In this document: piece after piece, positions 27,369-37,428 of the stretch
Layout: each line of letters opens with the position of its first letter
Position numbering within the stretch: the stretch's first letter is position 1
Origin: Nitrobacter sp. 62-23
GTDB lineage: Bacteria > Pseudomonadota > Alphaproteobacteria > Rhizobiales > Xanthobacteraceae
Reading direction: 5' to 3'
Assembly: GCF_001897285.1 (NCBI RefSeq)
Contig: NZ_MKSM01000098.1
Coordinates: 1-61,658, forward strand
DNA: 61,658 bases
Position numbers and translations under genes: made by a program
Notes under the pieces: model-generated
Databases searched by the model: none
The model's input: the letters and a program-made list of their open reading frames with translations, nothing else
Told to the model about the DNA's origin: nothing

Positions 27369-27721
27369 GATGTGGCCTCGATTCGGCGTTTGCGGGAAGT
27401 TCCTTCCCGCGTCATTTTCGAGCCGTCGCCAACGGGTTCGCGCCAAGTGCGGCCCGATGGCTCCGCGACCAACCCGGAAAGCCAGTCTTCATAGCCTTCG
27501 TGTTACCGGTTTCCCGACAGCCGCTGGCGCGGCTGCGGGCATGACGGCAAAAGCTTTTTCAACATCCTATACATCGACGGGGAACGCTGGATAGGGGTAC
27601 TGGTCCTGCGGCTTAATCCACAACCTTGCGCGCGACAAGGTGACGGGGGTAGTGGAGGGGGGCCCGCTTCGCCGTAAGCACGGACGCGAATGTCAAATCC
27701 AGAACTCCACAGGGAAATGCG
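27369..27721. other. 353-bp divergent intergenic region
   Basis: It separates the sixA-like gene (minus) and the FAD oxidoreductase (plus). No small gene, strong promoter or repeat was recognised. Long minus-strand frames here are extensions of the shadow of the oxidoreductase. Confidence 0.4.
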
Positions 27722-29140
27722 ATGACTTCGGGGAGCGGAGGTGCGGCCGATGGTCCCGACGCGGCTTCCACCGTCGCTGCGCCGCACCGTGTCGGCCTGA
27801 CCGTCGATCTCGACGTCGAGGTCTGTGTCGTGGGGGCAGGTCTCGCCGGACTTACCGTGGCGCTGGAGGCGGCGCGGGCGGGCGCGGACGTCATCGTCCT
27901 CGAGGGACGCCATGTCGGATGGAGCGCGTCCGGCCACCATCTCGGCACGGTGATGCCGGGCTTTGCGCTTCCGCTTTCCGATCTGATCGCGCGTGTGGGT
28001 TTCGATGACGCCTGCGAACTCTGGTCGCTCTCGCGAGCGGGCTCCGACTACGTTCGCGCCCATGCCGCCGAACACGTCATTCCCGGGCTCGGCTTGAGCG
28101 AAGGCGCGCTCGAAGTCTCCAATGTCGATACGGGTGAACGGCTGATCAGCCGCCTGCAAATGCTGGCTGAGGATTTCGCGACCGAGGTGGAGGGATGGCA
28201 GGTCGATCGCGTCCGCGACACCTTGCGCACGGGCCGGTATTTTCATGCGATCCATTATCCGCGAGCCTTCCAGATCGACGGGCGCAGGTACGTTCACGGA
28301 CTGGCCGACCTCGCGCGCAACGCCGGCGCGCGCATCTTCGAGGACACGCCAGTGGTCAGCATCGATCCGTTCGGGATTCGGAAGCGCATCGTCACGCCGA
28401 GGGCGCGTCTGCGGGCATCCCACCTCGTGCTTGCCGGCAATATCCATCTTGGAGATGCGTTGCGGCGATTATCCGATACGCTGGTGCCGGTCTGGCGCCA
28501 TGCCGCCGTCACCGCGCCGCTGGGCGCGGGGCTGGCCGAGGCTGTGACGTTTCAGGGCTCCGTCATCGATACCGACGGCATCGATCATTTCCGGATCGTC
28601 GGCGGCGACAGGCTGATGTGGGCCAGCCCGGAAACCACCTGGGACGCGCAATCCGAGCGCCAGACCGGGGCGATCCGCCGGCGCATCCGCACGATCTTTC
28701 CGCAGCTCGGAGAGGTCGAGATCGCGAAGGTCTTCTCCGGCGCCATCGGACAGACCGTGCATGGCATGCCGCAGATCGGCCGGCTGTTGCCCGGATTGTG
28801 GGTCGCGAGTGGTTTCGGCCGGCAGGGATTGAATACGTCCGCCATGGCCGGGCAACTGGTCGCCGGCGGCATGCTGGAAGGCGACGACCGCTGGCGGCTG
28901 TTCTCGCCGTTCGAACTGGTATGGGCCGGCGGAAACATCGGACGCGCCGCCGGCTATGCCATCGGCCTGGCGGAGCGGGCGCGTTCCACTGCTGCCGGCG
29001 GGCTTGCGCGCTATCGCGAACGCTCGCGCATCAGGGCGCGGGCACGCGAGATCAAACTCGCCGAGGCCAGTCGCCAGGGGGGAACGCGGCCGCCGCGACC
29101 GTCGATGCATCGGGTGCCGCCAAATGAGAGCGGTACTTGA
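27722..29140 (+). CDS. FAD-dependent oxidoreductase, DAO family
   Basis: 472 residues. The dinucleotide fold starts at about residue 34 (VCVVGAGLAGLTVALEAARAG). An RHVGWSASGHHLGTVMPGF region resembles the PuuB/OrdL (gamma-glutamylputrescine oxidase) branch of the D-amino acid oxidase family. The C-terminal FAD contact is GLWVASGFGRQGLNTSAMAG. These enzymes oxidise secondary or primary amines to imines with release of H2O2. The basic C-terminal tail after residue ~430 is not part of the family core. No aldehyde dehydrogenase or transporter gene is adjacent, so the pathway cannot be assigned. Confidence 0.87.
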   Translation: MTSGSGGAADGPDAASTVAAPHRVGLTVDLDVEVCVVGAGLAGLTVALEAARAGADVIVLEGRHVGWSASGHHLGTVMPGFALPLSDLIARVGFDDACELWSLSRAGSDYVRAHAAEHVIPGLGLSEGALEVSNVDTGERLISRLQMLAEDFATEVEGWQVDRVRDTLRTGRYFHAIHYPRAFQIDGRRYVHGLADLARNAGARIFEDTPVVSIDPFGIRKRIVTPRARLRASHLVLAGNIHLGDALRRLSDTLVPVWRHAAVTAPLGAGLAEAVTFQGSVIDTDGIDHFRIVGGDRLMWASPETTWDAQSERQTGAIRRRIRTIFPQLGEVEIAKVFSGAIGQTVHGMPQIGRLLPGLWVASGFGRQGLNTSAMAGQLVAGGMLEGDDRWRLFSPFELVWAGGNIGRAAGYAIGLAERARSTAAGGLARYRERSRIRARAREIKLAEASRQGGTRPPRPSMHRVPPNESGT

Positions 29141-29164
29141 TCTCTGCACGCAGACGGGAGCTGG

Positions 29165-29222
29165 CGTTTTCGAGCGAAGCGGATACCGGTCGCGTGGATT
29201 ACATCCAAAGCGGGAATGCTCT
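29165..29222. repeat. Dispersed palindromic repeat, copy C (degenerate)
   Basis: GTTTTCGAGCGAAGCGGATACCGGT matches the core of copies A, B and E; the 3' half has diverged. Confidence 0.6.
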
Positions 29223-29257
29223 GGAATCGTTCAAGGCCGGGAGTCGTCGATCTTCTT

Positions 29258-29306
29258 CACCTCTCCCCATCGGGAGAGGTCGGACGTCGTGGGGTGAGGG
29301 AACAAA
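29258..29306. repeat. REP-like hairpin
   Basis: ACCTCTCCC and GGGAGAGGT surround a short ATC loop, followed by CGTGGGGTGAGGG. This resembles the CCTCTCCC/GGGAGAGG hairpins common between genes of rhizobial and Bradyrhizobium-type genomes. Confidence 0.6.
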
Positions 29307-29425
29307 CTCCGGAGGTCTTGCCTCGCAGGAAAGTGAGAAAATGCCAGGCGCGTTCGTATGGCTTCGCGGCGGGCGAGCCCATATTGATGCAGTTGAACCG
29401 GTTCCCGATAGCCAGGGAGACAGCC

Positions 29426-29938
29426 ATGATCGACCGCCGTGTCCTGCTCGCATCCGCCGCCGCTCTCGCCGGCCTGTTCGGCTTGCGCTGGCTGCGCGGG
29501 GAGCCGGCCCGGGCCGACACAAAAACCGCCCAGACCTTCGAGATCGAAAAGACCGACGCCCAATGGCGGGCGCAGCTCACGCCACAGCAGTACCACATCC
29601 TGCGTGAGCACGGCACTGAGCCGCCTTTCACCAGCCCGCTGCTCAAGGAGCATCGCAAGGGCACATTCGCCTGCGCCGGCTGCGATCTGCCACTCTATTC
29701 GTCCGAGACGAAATTCGAGAGCGGCACCGGCTGGCCGAGCTTCTGGAAGCCGCTTCCCAATGCGGTCGGCGAATCCACCGACAGCACGTTCGGCATGGCC
29801 CGCACCGAAATCCATTGTCGTCGTTGCGGTGGCCATCTCGGCCATGTTTTCGACGATGGTCCGAAGCCGACCGGTTTGCGCTACTGCATGGACGGATTGG
29901 CGCTTGTCTTCCATCCGGCGGCACCGTCGGCGACGTAG
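29426..29938 (+). CDS. msrB: Exported peptide-methionine (R)-S-oxide reductase
   Basis: 170 residues from ATG at 29426. The N-terminus [20 protein letters not shown] is a twin-arginine-like signal, so the enzyme is predicted to work in the periplasm. The MsrB domain (residues ~40-168) has both zinc pairs (CAGC and CRRC), the substrate region SGTGWPSFW and the catalytic cysteine in RYCMDGLAL. It reduces methionine-R-sulfoxide in proteins with thioredoxin-like donors. No msrA is adjacent. The 285-bp upstream gap holds two repeat elements. Confidence 0.93.
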   Translation: MIDRRVLLASAAALAGLFGLRWLRGEPARADTKTAQTFEIEKTDAQWRAQLTPQQYHILREHGTEPPFTSPLLKEHRKGTFACAGCDLPLYSSETKFESGTGWPSFWKPLPNAVGESTDSTFGMARTEIHCRRCGGHLGHVFDDGPKPTGLRYCMDGLALVFHPAAPSAT

Positions 29939-30230
29939 CGTCGGCATTTGCCGTGTCCCGGACGCGGTGCAGCGGGCGAGCGATGCGTCGCAGAGCCGGG
30001 GCCGTCACGGCAGGCGGCGCTTGAGACGATCCGGTCGTGACGGTCCCGCTTATGTGAGGCGTCATGAAGAATGCCGCCTTGCGCCCTGAAAACGGGCGCC
30101 GGCGATCCTGCTTCCGTCACCTCCTCGGAAGCAATCCGCCCGGCAAGAGTTGCCTCGTCGGGCAAGAATGCTCCGGCTCCGGAGTCGGGACCTTCATCTC
30201 ACCGCGCTGAAACAACTCACTTTTTACAGT
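29939..30230. other. Intergenic region between msrB and the flgE promoter
   Basis: 292 bp with no gene recognised. Short inverted pairs occur (for example CCCTGAAAACGGGCG near 30073), but no T-run marks a clear terminator. Confidence 0.35.
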
Positions 30231-30245
30231 TGGCACGGAGCTTGC
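30231..30245 (+). promoter_or_regulatory. Sigma-54 promoter upstream of flgE
   Basis: TGGCACG-GAGC-TTGC matches the -24/-12 consensus TGGCACG-N4-TTGC at every fixed base. It lies 75 bp before the flgE ATG on the same strand. It probably drives flgE-flgK-flgL as a RpoN-dependent hook/junction operon. Confidence 0.85.
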
Positions 30246-30319
30246 GACGTGGTTCCCGGCCGCGGTCGTGGTCTGGCTGATTGCCGGCGGGCCGTCCGGA
30301 TCGAGTTGGGAGACGAGTC

Positions 30320-32161
30320 ATGGGTATTTTCGACGCACTGAATACTTCGGTCGGAGGATTGCAGGCGCAGTCCTTTGCCCTGCAAAACATTTCCGGCAAC
30401 ATCGCCAATGCCCAGACCACCGGCTACAAGGGCATCGCCACTGCTTTCAGCGATCTGATCCCCGACTCCACGACCCCCAATCGCCAGGCTGCCGGAGGCG
30501 TGACCGCCTATTCGGTCGCGACCATCAGCAGCCAGGGCGCGGTGTCGGCCTCGACGGTCGGCACTTACATGGCGATCACCGGCGACGGCTTCTTCAATGT
30601 CCAGTCGCCGGCCGGCATGGTCGACAACCAGCCGGTATTTTCCGGCGTCACCTATTACACGCGGCGCGGCGATTTCCAGGTCAACGCCAACGGCAACCTT
30701 GTCAACAGCGCCGGCTATTACCTGATGGGCGTGCCGGTCGATCCCAAGACCGGCAACCCGCTCGGCAATGTGCCGCAGGTGTTGCAGTTCCAGAACAACT
30801 TCATTCCGGCGCAGGCCACGACCACCGTTCAATACGCCGCCAATCTTCCCTCCGTGCCGAAAACGCCGTCGAGCCCGACAGCGACCGCCGGGACCATCAC
30901 CGCCGCCGGCGGGTTGAACCCCTCCGACTTCACCAGCGGCTTCAATCCGCGGGTCGTCGGCACGCCGGCGCCGGCCTATGTCGACACCCCTACCACCGGT
31001 TCGGCGGCAACCAACCAGCAGACGCCGCAGGTCGCGATCACCAGTGCGACGCTGTTGTCGGGCACCGCGCCGAGCGACTCGCTGCCTACCGGTTTCGCGG
31101 TCGGCGACACCATCACCGTGAACGGCACTACCATCACCTTCACCGACGCCAGCACCGCCTTGCCGCCTGGCGCGCAGGATGCGACCCACGTTCGTATCGA
31201 CGATACCGTCGGTGACCTGCTTGGCAAGATCGGCACGATCACGGGCCAGGCGCCGACCATCGACGCCAGCACCGGCGCGATCACGCTGCACACCGGCACG
31301 GCGCAGGATCTGGCGGTGACGAGTTCCTCCGCCGGTTGGACCGCGATGGGCTTCGGCGCGACCACGAATATCGCGCGCGGCGGCGGCGGCACGCCGGGCG
31401 CCGGCGTGGTCATCGCCAACGACCAGACAATTTTCCAGCAGCAATCGATCAGCGGCGGCGCGGTCACCGTCTACGACGCGACCGGCACTGCGGTAAACCT
31501 GCAACTGCGTTGGGCCAAGACCGACAGCGCCTCGCTGGGCGCCGGCCACACCGATACCTGGAACCTGTTCTATCAGGCCGATCCCAATGCCACCGGCACG
31601 CAGGCGGCGTGGATCAACGTCGGCACCAACTTCACCTTCGGCACCAACGGCCAGCTTTCGAGCCCGGTCGGATCGTCCGTCACCATTCCGAGCGTCACCG
31701 TCGGCACCCAGTCGCTCGGCAACCTCACGCTGAATCTCGGTAGCGGCGGCCTGACCCAATATGCCAGCACCGCCGGCAACGCCACCATCAACACCATCAA
31801 CCAGAACGGCTACGCCGCCGGCCAGTTGCAGTCGGTCGCCGTCAACAATGACGGCATCGTGGTCGGCACCTTCTCGAACGGGCAGAACCTTTCGCTGGCG
31901 CAGGTGTCGCTGTCGCACTTCAACGGCACCAACTACCTCAAGGCGCTGGACGGCGGCGCTTACGCCGTGACCGACGAGTCCGGACCCGCGATCGCCGGCG
32001 CGGCGGGACACATCAGCGGATCGTCGCTCGAAGGTTCCAACACCGACATCGCCGACGAGTTCACCAAGCTGATCGTGACCCAGCAGGCTTACTCGGCGAA
32101 CACCAAGGTCATCACCACTGCGAACAGCATGGTTCAGGATCTTCTGAACGTCCTGCGATAA
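30320..32161 (+). CDS. flgE: Flagellar hook protein FlgE
   Basis: 613 residues from ATG at 30320 (MGIFDALNTSVGGL). Conserved rod/hook ends are present: N-terminal QNISGNIANAQTTGYK and C-terminal EFTKLIVTQQAYSANTKVITTANSMVQDLLN. It polymerises into the hook joining the rod to the filament. It is larger than the ~400-residue enteric protein because of an insert at residues ~250-350 (GDTITVNGTTITF, then TGTAQDLAVTS). This resembles the flagellin IN-type domain and parts of the downstream flagellins. The sigma-54 element at 30231 fits the expected mid-class control. flgK starts 45 bp after the stop. Confidence 0.96.
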   Translation: MGIFDALNTSVGGLQAQSFALQNISGNIANAQTTGYKGIATAFSDLIPDSTTPNRQAAGGVTAYSVATISSQGAVSASTVGTYMAITGDGFFNVQSPAGMVDNQPVFSGVTYYTRRGDFQVNANGNLVNSAGYYLMGVPVDPKTGNPLGNVPQVLQFQNNFIPAQATTTVQYAANLPSVPKTPSSPTATAGTITAAGGLNPSDFTSGFNPRVVGTPAPAYVDTPTTGSAATNQQTPQVAITSATLLSGTAPSDSLPTGFAVGDTITVNGTTITFTDASTALPPGAQDATHVRIDDTVGDLLGKIGTITGQAPTIDASTGAITLHTGTAQDLAVTSSSAGWTAMGFGATTNIARGGGGTPGAGVVIANDQTIFQQQSISGGAVTVYDATGTAVNLQLRWAKTDSASLGAGHTDTWNLFYQADPNATGTQAAWINVGTNFTFGTNGQLSSPVGSSVTIPSVTVGTQSLGNLTLNLGSGGLTQYASTAGNATINTINQNGYAAGQLQSVAVNNDGIVVGTFSNGQNLSLAQVSLSHFNGTNYLKALDGGAYAVTDESGPAIAGAAGHISGSSLEGSNTDIADEFTKLIVTQQAYSANTKVITTANSMVQDLLNVLR

Positions 32162-32206
32162 AGCATTATTAAAACGGATTGATCCGGTTTTGAAGCGGGC
32201 AAAAAG

Positions 32207-34066
32207 ATGAGTTTGAGTTCGGCCCTCTCCATCGCGATGTCAGGCCTGCGCGCCAATCAGGCGGCGCTGTCAATCGTCTCCGGCAACGTCGCCAATGCCA
32301 ATACGCCCGGCTACGTCGCGCAGACCCTTATCCAGCACCAGACGGCGACCGGCGACACCGGCTCCGGCGTTCGTGTCATCGGGGTCGAGCGCTCGCTCGA
32401 CACCTATGTGCAGTCGCAGTTGCGCACGGAGAACGCCGGCGGCGCCTACGCCGACCAGGTCGCCAACGTGCTCGGCCAGTTGCAGAACGTCTACGGCACG
32501 CCCGGCAACGACGGAACGCTGGAAGCGGCCTATAACAGGTTCACCTCCGCGTTGCAGGCGCTGTCTGCAAGTTCGGGCAACACGGCGGCGCAGTCTTCGG
32601 TGCTGAACGCTGCGCAGGCGCTGGCGCAGCAGCTCAACGCCACCACCAACGGCATCCAGACGCTGCGCTCCAACGCCGAACAGGACCTCTCGATGTCGGT
32701 GTCGCAGGCGAACGCTGCGATGCAACAGATCACGCAGCTCAATCAGAAGCTGCAAAGCCTGAGTACCCACGACCCGGCGGCGGCGACGCTGATGGATCAG
32801 CGCGACGCCGCCATCGACCGGCTGTCGAAGCTGATGGACATCCGCGCCGTCACCGACGGCGCCAACCAGACCTCGGTGTTCACGACGTCGGGGATCCAGC
32901 TCGTCGGCGGCGTGCAGGCGTCGACGCTGACATTCAACGCACAGTCCTCGCTTACCGCGAATTCGCAGTGGAATGCCGATCCAAGCAAATCGAGCGTCGG
33001 CACCATCATCTGCCAGCTCCCGAACGGCGCCAAGATCGACATGATCGCCTCGCAAGGCATCAACTCCGGCCAGATCGCCGCCGACGTGCAGTTGCGCGAC
33101 AAGACGCTGGTGCAGGCGCAGAACCAGGTCGACCAGATGGCGGCGACGCTCGCGAGCGCGCTCTCCGATGTCACGACCGGCGGCACGCCGGCGGCCGGAC
33201 CGCCGTCAAACTACACGTCCGACCTCTCGAACGTGCTTCCGGGCAACAGCCTCAACATCACCTACACCGACTCCAGCAACGTTTCGCACACCATCACGGT
33301 CGTGCGGGTCGACGACGCAGGCGCGCGACCGATTCCGAACACCGCATCCAATCCCAACGATCAGGTGATCGGCATCGACTTCTCGGGCGGCGCTGCGTCT
33401 GTCGCGACGCAGTTGAGCGCGGCGCTCGGCTCGTCGCGTCTGACTTTTTCAGCATCGGGTTCGTCGTTGACGGTGACGAGTTCGGGCTTGGCCACCGTGA
33501 ACGAGACCTCGACCACCACGACCACGCCCTCGCTCGCCTCGGGCAATCCGCAATTGCCGTTTTTCACCGACCGCGCCTCGCTCTATACCGGCGCGATCAC
33601 GGGCACCGCGTCGCAAATCACGGGACTGGCCGGCCGCATCCAGGTCAACGCCGCGCTGCTCGCCGATCCCTCCAAGTTGACGGTCTACACCACCTCGCCG
33701 ATGACGCCGGCCGGCGACACCACGCGCTCCGACTTCCTCTTCGACCAGCTCACCTCGGCCACGTTCAGCTACGCGCCGAATACCGGCCTCGGGTCCACGG
33801 CAGCGCCGTTCACCGGCACGCTGCCGTCGTTCCTGCAGCAGTTCGTCAGCGTGCAGAGCAATGCCGCGACGACGGCGAAACAGGTGGCGCAGGGCCAGGA
33901 CATCGTCGTCAACACGCTGCAGGAGAAGTTCAACGCCAGGGCAGGGGTGAACATCGACACCGAGATGACGAACCTGATCGCGCTGCAGAATTCCTATGCG
34001 GCGAACGCGCACGTGATGTCGGTGGTTCAGAGCATGATGCAGACGCTGCTTCAGGCGCAACTGTAA
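32207..34066 (+). CDS. flgK: Flagellar hook-associated protein 1 FlgK
   Basis: 619 residues. The N-terminus LSSALSIAMSGLRANQAALSIVSGNVANANTPGY and the C-terminal coiled region ending NLIALQNSYAANAHVMSVVQSMMQTL are typical. FlgK forms the first hook-filament junction ring. The heptad-rich QANAAMQQITQLNQKLQSL region follows the D0/D1 start. The middle has a beta-rich insert around residues 340-430 (LNITYTDSSN, then LTFSASGSSLTVTSSG), similar in style to inserts in FlgE, FlgL and the flagellins. It lies between flgE and flgL (21-bp gap). Confidence 0.95.
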   Translation: MSLSSALSIAMSGLRANQAALSIVSGNVANANTPGYVAQTLIQHQTATGDTGSGVRVIGVERSLDTYVQSQLRTENAGGAYADQVANVLGQLQNVYGTPGNDGTLEAAYNRFTSALQALSASSGNTAAQSSVLNAAQALAQQLNATTNGIQTLRSNAEQDLSMSVSQANAAMQQITQLNQKLQSLSTHDPAAATLMDQRDAAIDRLSKLMDIRAVTDGANQTSVFTTSGIQLVGGVQASTLTFNAQSSLTANSQWNADPSKSSVGTIICQLPNGAKIDMIASQGINSGQIAADVQLRDKTLVQAQNQVDQMAATLASALSDVTTGGTPAAGPPSNYTSDLSNVLPGNSLNITYTDSSNVSHTITVVRVDDAGARPIPNTASNPNDQVIGIDFSGGAASVATQLSAALGSSRLTFSASGSSLTVTSSGLATVNETSTTTTTPSLASGNPQLPFFTDRASLYTGAITGTASQITGLAGRIQVNAALLADPSKLTVYTTSPMTPAGDTTRSDFLFDQLTSATFSYAPNTGLGSTAAPFTGTLPSFLQQFVSVQSNAATTAKQVAQGQDIVVNTLQEKFNARAGVNIDTEMTNLIALQNSYAANAHVMSVVQSMMQTLLQAQL

Positions 34067-34087
34067 AACAAGTGTAGGGCGTTTCGC

Positions 34088-35593
34088 ATGGCGATCAACG
34101 GCATCAGCTTCGGCAATACCATCCTCAGCAGTTCGGTCCGGAATCTCAAGGCGCAGATGGCCGATCTGCAAAACCAGCTCACGAGCGGCAAAAGGTCGAC
34201 GACCTATTCGGGCATGGGCGCCAATGAAGGATTCGCCATCGCGGCGCGCGCGCAACTGTCGAACATCGCCGCCTACACCGATACGATGACCAAGATCAAC
34301 ACCAACATCGGGGTCGCCAACACCGCGTTGCAGGCTTTGTCCGATATCGGAAAGCAATTGCAGAACGCGGCAAACAGCGGATCGCAGGCGCTGAACAGCG
34401 CCGGTCAGACCGCGGGCCAGCAGACCGCGGTCGCCGAATTCTCGTCGGTGGTCGGCATTCTCAATACGCAAGCCGGCGACCGCTATATCTTTTCCGGCAG
34501 CACGATCTACACCCAGCCGGTCGCTTCGTCCGATCTGATCCTGAACGGCAACGGAGCAGGGCAGGCGGGGTTGAAGCAGGTCATCTCCGAACGCAACCAG
34601 GCCGATCTCGGCGCCGACGGCCTCGGCCGCGTCGCGATTTCCTCGCCGACCGCGACGTCGGTATCGGTTGCGGAGGATGCATCGCCTTCGGTCTACGGCA
34701 TGAAGCTGCAATCGGTGGCATCGTCATTGACGGGAGCTACCGTCACAGGTCCGGCCGGAACACCGCCCGCCATTTCGGTCGATCTCGGCGCGAGCAATCC
34801 GGCTGACGGCGACACGATCAGCTTCACCTTCGATCTTCCGGACGGCACCAGCGAAACCGTGCAACTGACGGCGTCAAGCGCGGTGCCGACGCCTGCCGGC
34901 AGCTTCGCGATCGGGGCCACGCCGACGGCGACCGCAGCCAATCTCAATGCCGCGCTGACAAGCTCGATCGGAACGCTGGCAAAGACGTCGCTGGTTGCGG
35001 CCTCCGCCATCCGCGCGACGCACGATTTCTTCGACAAGCCGCCGCAGCGCGTCGATGTCACGCCGCCCGCGACGCTCGCCACAGCCACTGCCGCGGTGAA
35101 CGGCACGGCTGCGGACACCGTGCAGTGGTACACCGGCGATGCGGGCACCGGCTCGGCGCGCGCGACCTCGACGGTGCGGGTCGATCCGTCGGTGACGGTT
35201 CAATACGGCATCCGCGCCAACGAGGATGCCATCCGCTCGGTGATGGAATCGGTAGCTCTTTTCGCGGCGGTGACGACGTCACCGACCGATCCGAACGGCG
35301 CGGGGCAGATCTCGGCGCTCAATTCGCGCGTGGCGCAGAATTTGACGGTCACGCCCGGCCAGCAGAACATCCAGGACATCCAGTCCGATCTCGCCAACGC
35401 CCAGACGGTGATGAAGGACGCCACCGCGCGGCAGAAACTGACTCAGGCGACGATGCAGAACCTCGTCGATCAGGCCGAGAATGTTTCCACCGACGAGGTC
35501 GCGAGCCAATTGCTGGCGCTGCAAACCGATCTGCAAGCCTCCTACCAGACCACCGCGATGCTGTCGCAACTCAGCCTGGTGAAATTCCTCTGA
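34088..35593 (+). CDS. flgL: Flagellar hook-associated protein 3 FlgL
   Basis: 501 residues, last gene of the flgE-flgK-flgL run. The N-terminus has the flagellin-like coiled segment LKAQMADLQNQLTSGKR, and the C-terminus ends EVASQLLALQTDLQASYQTTAMLSQLSLVKFL. FlgL forms the second junction ring under the filament. RYIFSGS is a FlgL-type motif after the first helices. At ~235-320 there is an insert (GDTISFTFDLPDG, then AANLNAALTSS), which makes it longer than the ~320-residue enteric protein. Confidence 0.94.
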   Translation: MAINGISFGNTILSSSVRNLKAQMADLQNQLTSGKRSTTYSGMGANEGFAIAARAQLSNIAAYTDTMTKINTNIGVANTALQALSDIGKQLQNAANSGSQALNSAGQTAGQQTAVAEFSSVVGILNTQAGDRYIFSGSTIYTQPVASSDLILNGNGAGQAGLKQVISERNQADLGADGLGRVAISSPTATSVSVAEDASPSVYGMKLQSVASSLTGATVTGPAGTPPAISVDLGASNPADGDTISFTFDLPDGTSETVQLTASSAVPTPAGSFAIGATPTATAANLNAALTSSIGTLAKTSLVAASAIRATHDFFDKPPQRVDVTPPATLATATAAVNGTAADTVQWYTGDAGTGSARATSTVRVDPSVTVQYGIRANEDAIRSVMESVALFAAVTTSPTDPNGAGQISALNSRVAQNLTVTPGQQNIQDIQSDLANAQTVMKDATARQKLTQATMQNLVDQAENVSTDEVASQLLALQTDLQASYQTTAMLSQLSLVKFL

Positions 35594-35947
35594 CAGCGTC
35601 AGTCTCTGCTAGCCCCAAGCGGCGATGCCCGGTCGCGACGGGCCGCCAATAATCGTTCCAAAACCGGCTGCGTTACGCTAATCAGGGTTCGCCCGCGATG
35701 AGCGGGGAATTCGGCTGCGTTCTCGCGCCTGGCTCTCGGGCTGGCGGGGCAGGATACCGCCAACCATATCCATCAGCCGGCCGGGATGCGGGACGCCGGC
35801 GATCGCCGCGTGCGGCGAGGAAGACCATTTCATGCTCAGTTTCGAAATTTCGTGCGCGCCCCGTCGCCGCGCTGCGTCGTGGGTGAGGCGCGGCGCGCTC
35901 GAAGGCGTGCCGCAGCCGCGCGCGTGCAGCCGTCGGACGTTCTCGAC
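35594..35947. other. 354-bp intergenic region between flgL and the decarboxylase
   Basis: The decarboxylase frame is open back to 35786, but that part reads as Arg-rich low-complexity and is more likely non-coding. No clear promoter, terminator or repeat was identified. Confidence 0.35.
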
Positions 35948-37426
35948 ATGACCAAGACGCGGCCCGACACGACACCGGACGCCGGCGAGACGCTCGATCC
36001 GGACGACTGGGACGCACTGCGTGCGCAGGGGCACCGGATGCTCGACGATATGTTCGATTACATCGCCGGCGTTCGCGAGCGCCCGGTGTGGCGGCCGATT
36101 CCCGCGGACGTGCGCGCGCGTTTTCGCGAGGAGTTGCCGCGGGCACGCGGCGATCTCGACGAAATCTATCGGGAATTTTCCGACTACATCGCGCCCTACG
36201 CCCCCGGCAATATTCACCCCGGCTTCATGGGATGGGTGAACGGGGGAGGCACCGCTGTTGGAATGCTTGCCGAAATGCTGGCTGCGGGCCTGAACGCCAA
36301 TCTCGGCGGCCGCGATCACATTCCGGTCGAGGTCGAGCGCCAGATCGTTCTGTGGATGCGGCAGCTGTTCGGATTTCCCGACACGGCGAGCGGCATCTTC
36401 GTCACGGGAACGTCGATGGCGAACCTGATGGGGATCCTGGTGGCGCGCTCGGCACGGCTCGGACCCTCGGTGCGCGAGCGGGGACTGCCTGACCGCGGTG
36501 GCGGTCTCACCGCTTATACGTCGGTTGTGACGCATGGCTGCGTCGCGCAGGCCATGGACCTCGCCGGATTCGGCACCGACGCGCTGCGGCGAATTCCTGT
36601 CGATCGGCGCCATCGCATCGGGATCGATGCGCTGCGCGCGCAGGTCAGGGCCGATCGCGCGGCAGGCCTTGCGCCGTTTCTGGTGATTGGCTCGGCCGGG
36701 ACGGTCGACGTCGGCGCGATCGATGATCTGGCGGCGCTGCATGCGCTGTGTCGCGCGGAGAGTCTGTGGCTGCATGTCGACGGCGCATACGGCGCGCTTG
36801 GCGTGCTGTCGCCGGAGATTGCGCCGCGGCTGGCCGGGCTCGAAAGCGCCGACTCCATCGCTTTCGACTTTCACAAATGGGGACAAGTACCTTATGACGC
36901 TGGCTTTCTCCTCGTTCGCGACGGCGAGCAGCACCGCCGGACGTTTGCGGCGCCGGCGGCCTATCTGCGCCGGGAGACGCGGGGCCTTGCGGCCGGTTCG
37001 CCCTGGCCCTGCGATTACGGACCCGACATGTCGCGCGGCTTCCGCGCGCTGAAGACTTGGTTCACATTGAAGGCCTACGGCACTGAAAAGCTTGGCGAGA
37101 TGATCGCCCGCACCTGCGCGCTGGCGCGCTATCTGGAAACGAAGATCGCCGCCGAGCCGAAGCTCGAATTGCTCGCGCCGGTGCAACTCAACATCGTGTG
37201 TTTCCGCTATCGCGCCAATGACGCCGACCGGGTCAACGCGGAGATCGTCGCATCGCTGCACGAGTCAGGTTTAGCGGCGCCGTCCACCACCACGCTCGAC
37301 GGCCGGCTGGCGATCCGTGCGGCGATCGTCAACCATCGCACGGGAATGCGCGATATCGACGCCCTGGTGACGGCGGTGCTTGAATTCGGCGCGCGCGAAA
37401 CCGAAGCTCGCGTATCCGGAAGCTGA
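35948..37426 (+). CDS. PLP-dependent aromatic amino acid decarboxylase family protein
   Basis: 492 residues from ATG at 35948; upstream in-frame starts are less likely. It is a group II PLP decarboxylase (DOPA/tyrosine/tryptophan decarboxylase type). HPGFMGWVNGGGT is the substrate region, the His of YTSVVTHGCV stacks on the cofactor, the Asp of HVDGAYGAL binds the pyridine N, and the Lys of FDFHKWGQVPYDAG is the Schiff-base lysine. The expected reaction is CO2 removal from an aromatic L-amino acid. It sits between flgL and flbT, where no metabolic gene is expected, and is followed directly by a 36-bp hairpin array. It may therefore be an insertion into the flagellar locus. Confidence 0.88.
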   Translation: MTKTRPDTTPDAGETLDPDDWDALRAQGHRMLDDMFDYIAGVRERPVWRPIPADVRARFREELPRARGDLDEIYREFSDYIAPYAPGNIHPGFMGWVNGGGTAVGMLAEMLAAGLNANLGGRDHIPVEVERQIVLWMRQLFGFPDTASGIFVTGTSMANLMGILVARSARLGPSVRERGLPDRGGGLTAYTSVVTHGCVAQAMDLAGFGTDALRRIPVDRRHRIGIDALRAQVRADRAAGLAPFLVIGSAGTVDVGAIDDLAALHALCRAESLWLHVDGAYGALGVLSPEIAPRLAGLESADSIAFDFHKWGQVPYDAGFLLVRDGEQHRRTFAAPAAYLRRETRGLAAGSPWPCDYGPDMSRGFRALKTWFTLKAYGTEKLGEMIARTCALARYLETKIAAEPKLELLAPVQLNIVCFRYRANDADRVNAEIVASLHESGLAAPSTTTLDGRLAIRAAIVNHRTGMRDIDALVTAVLEFGARETEARVSGS

Positions 37427-37428
37427 GG

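Noticed and set aside
30224-32011. 595-codon minus-strand frame opposite flgE
   Set aside because: It is a high-GC shadow of the hook gene with low-complexity Gly/Arg/Val content.
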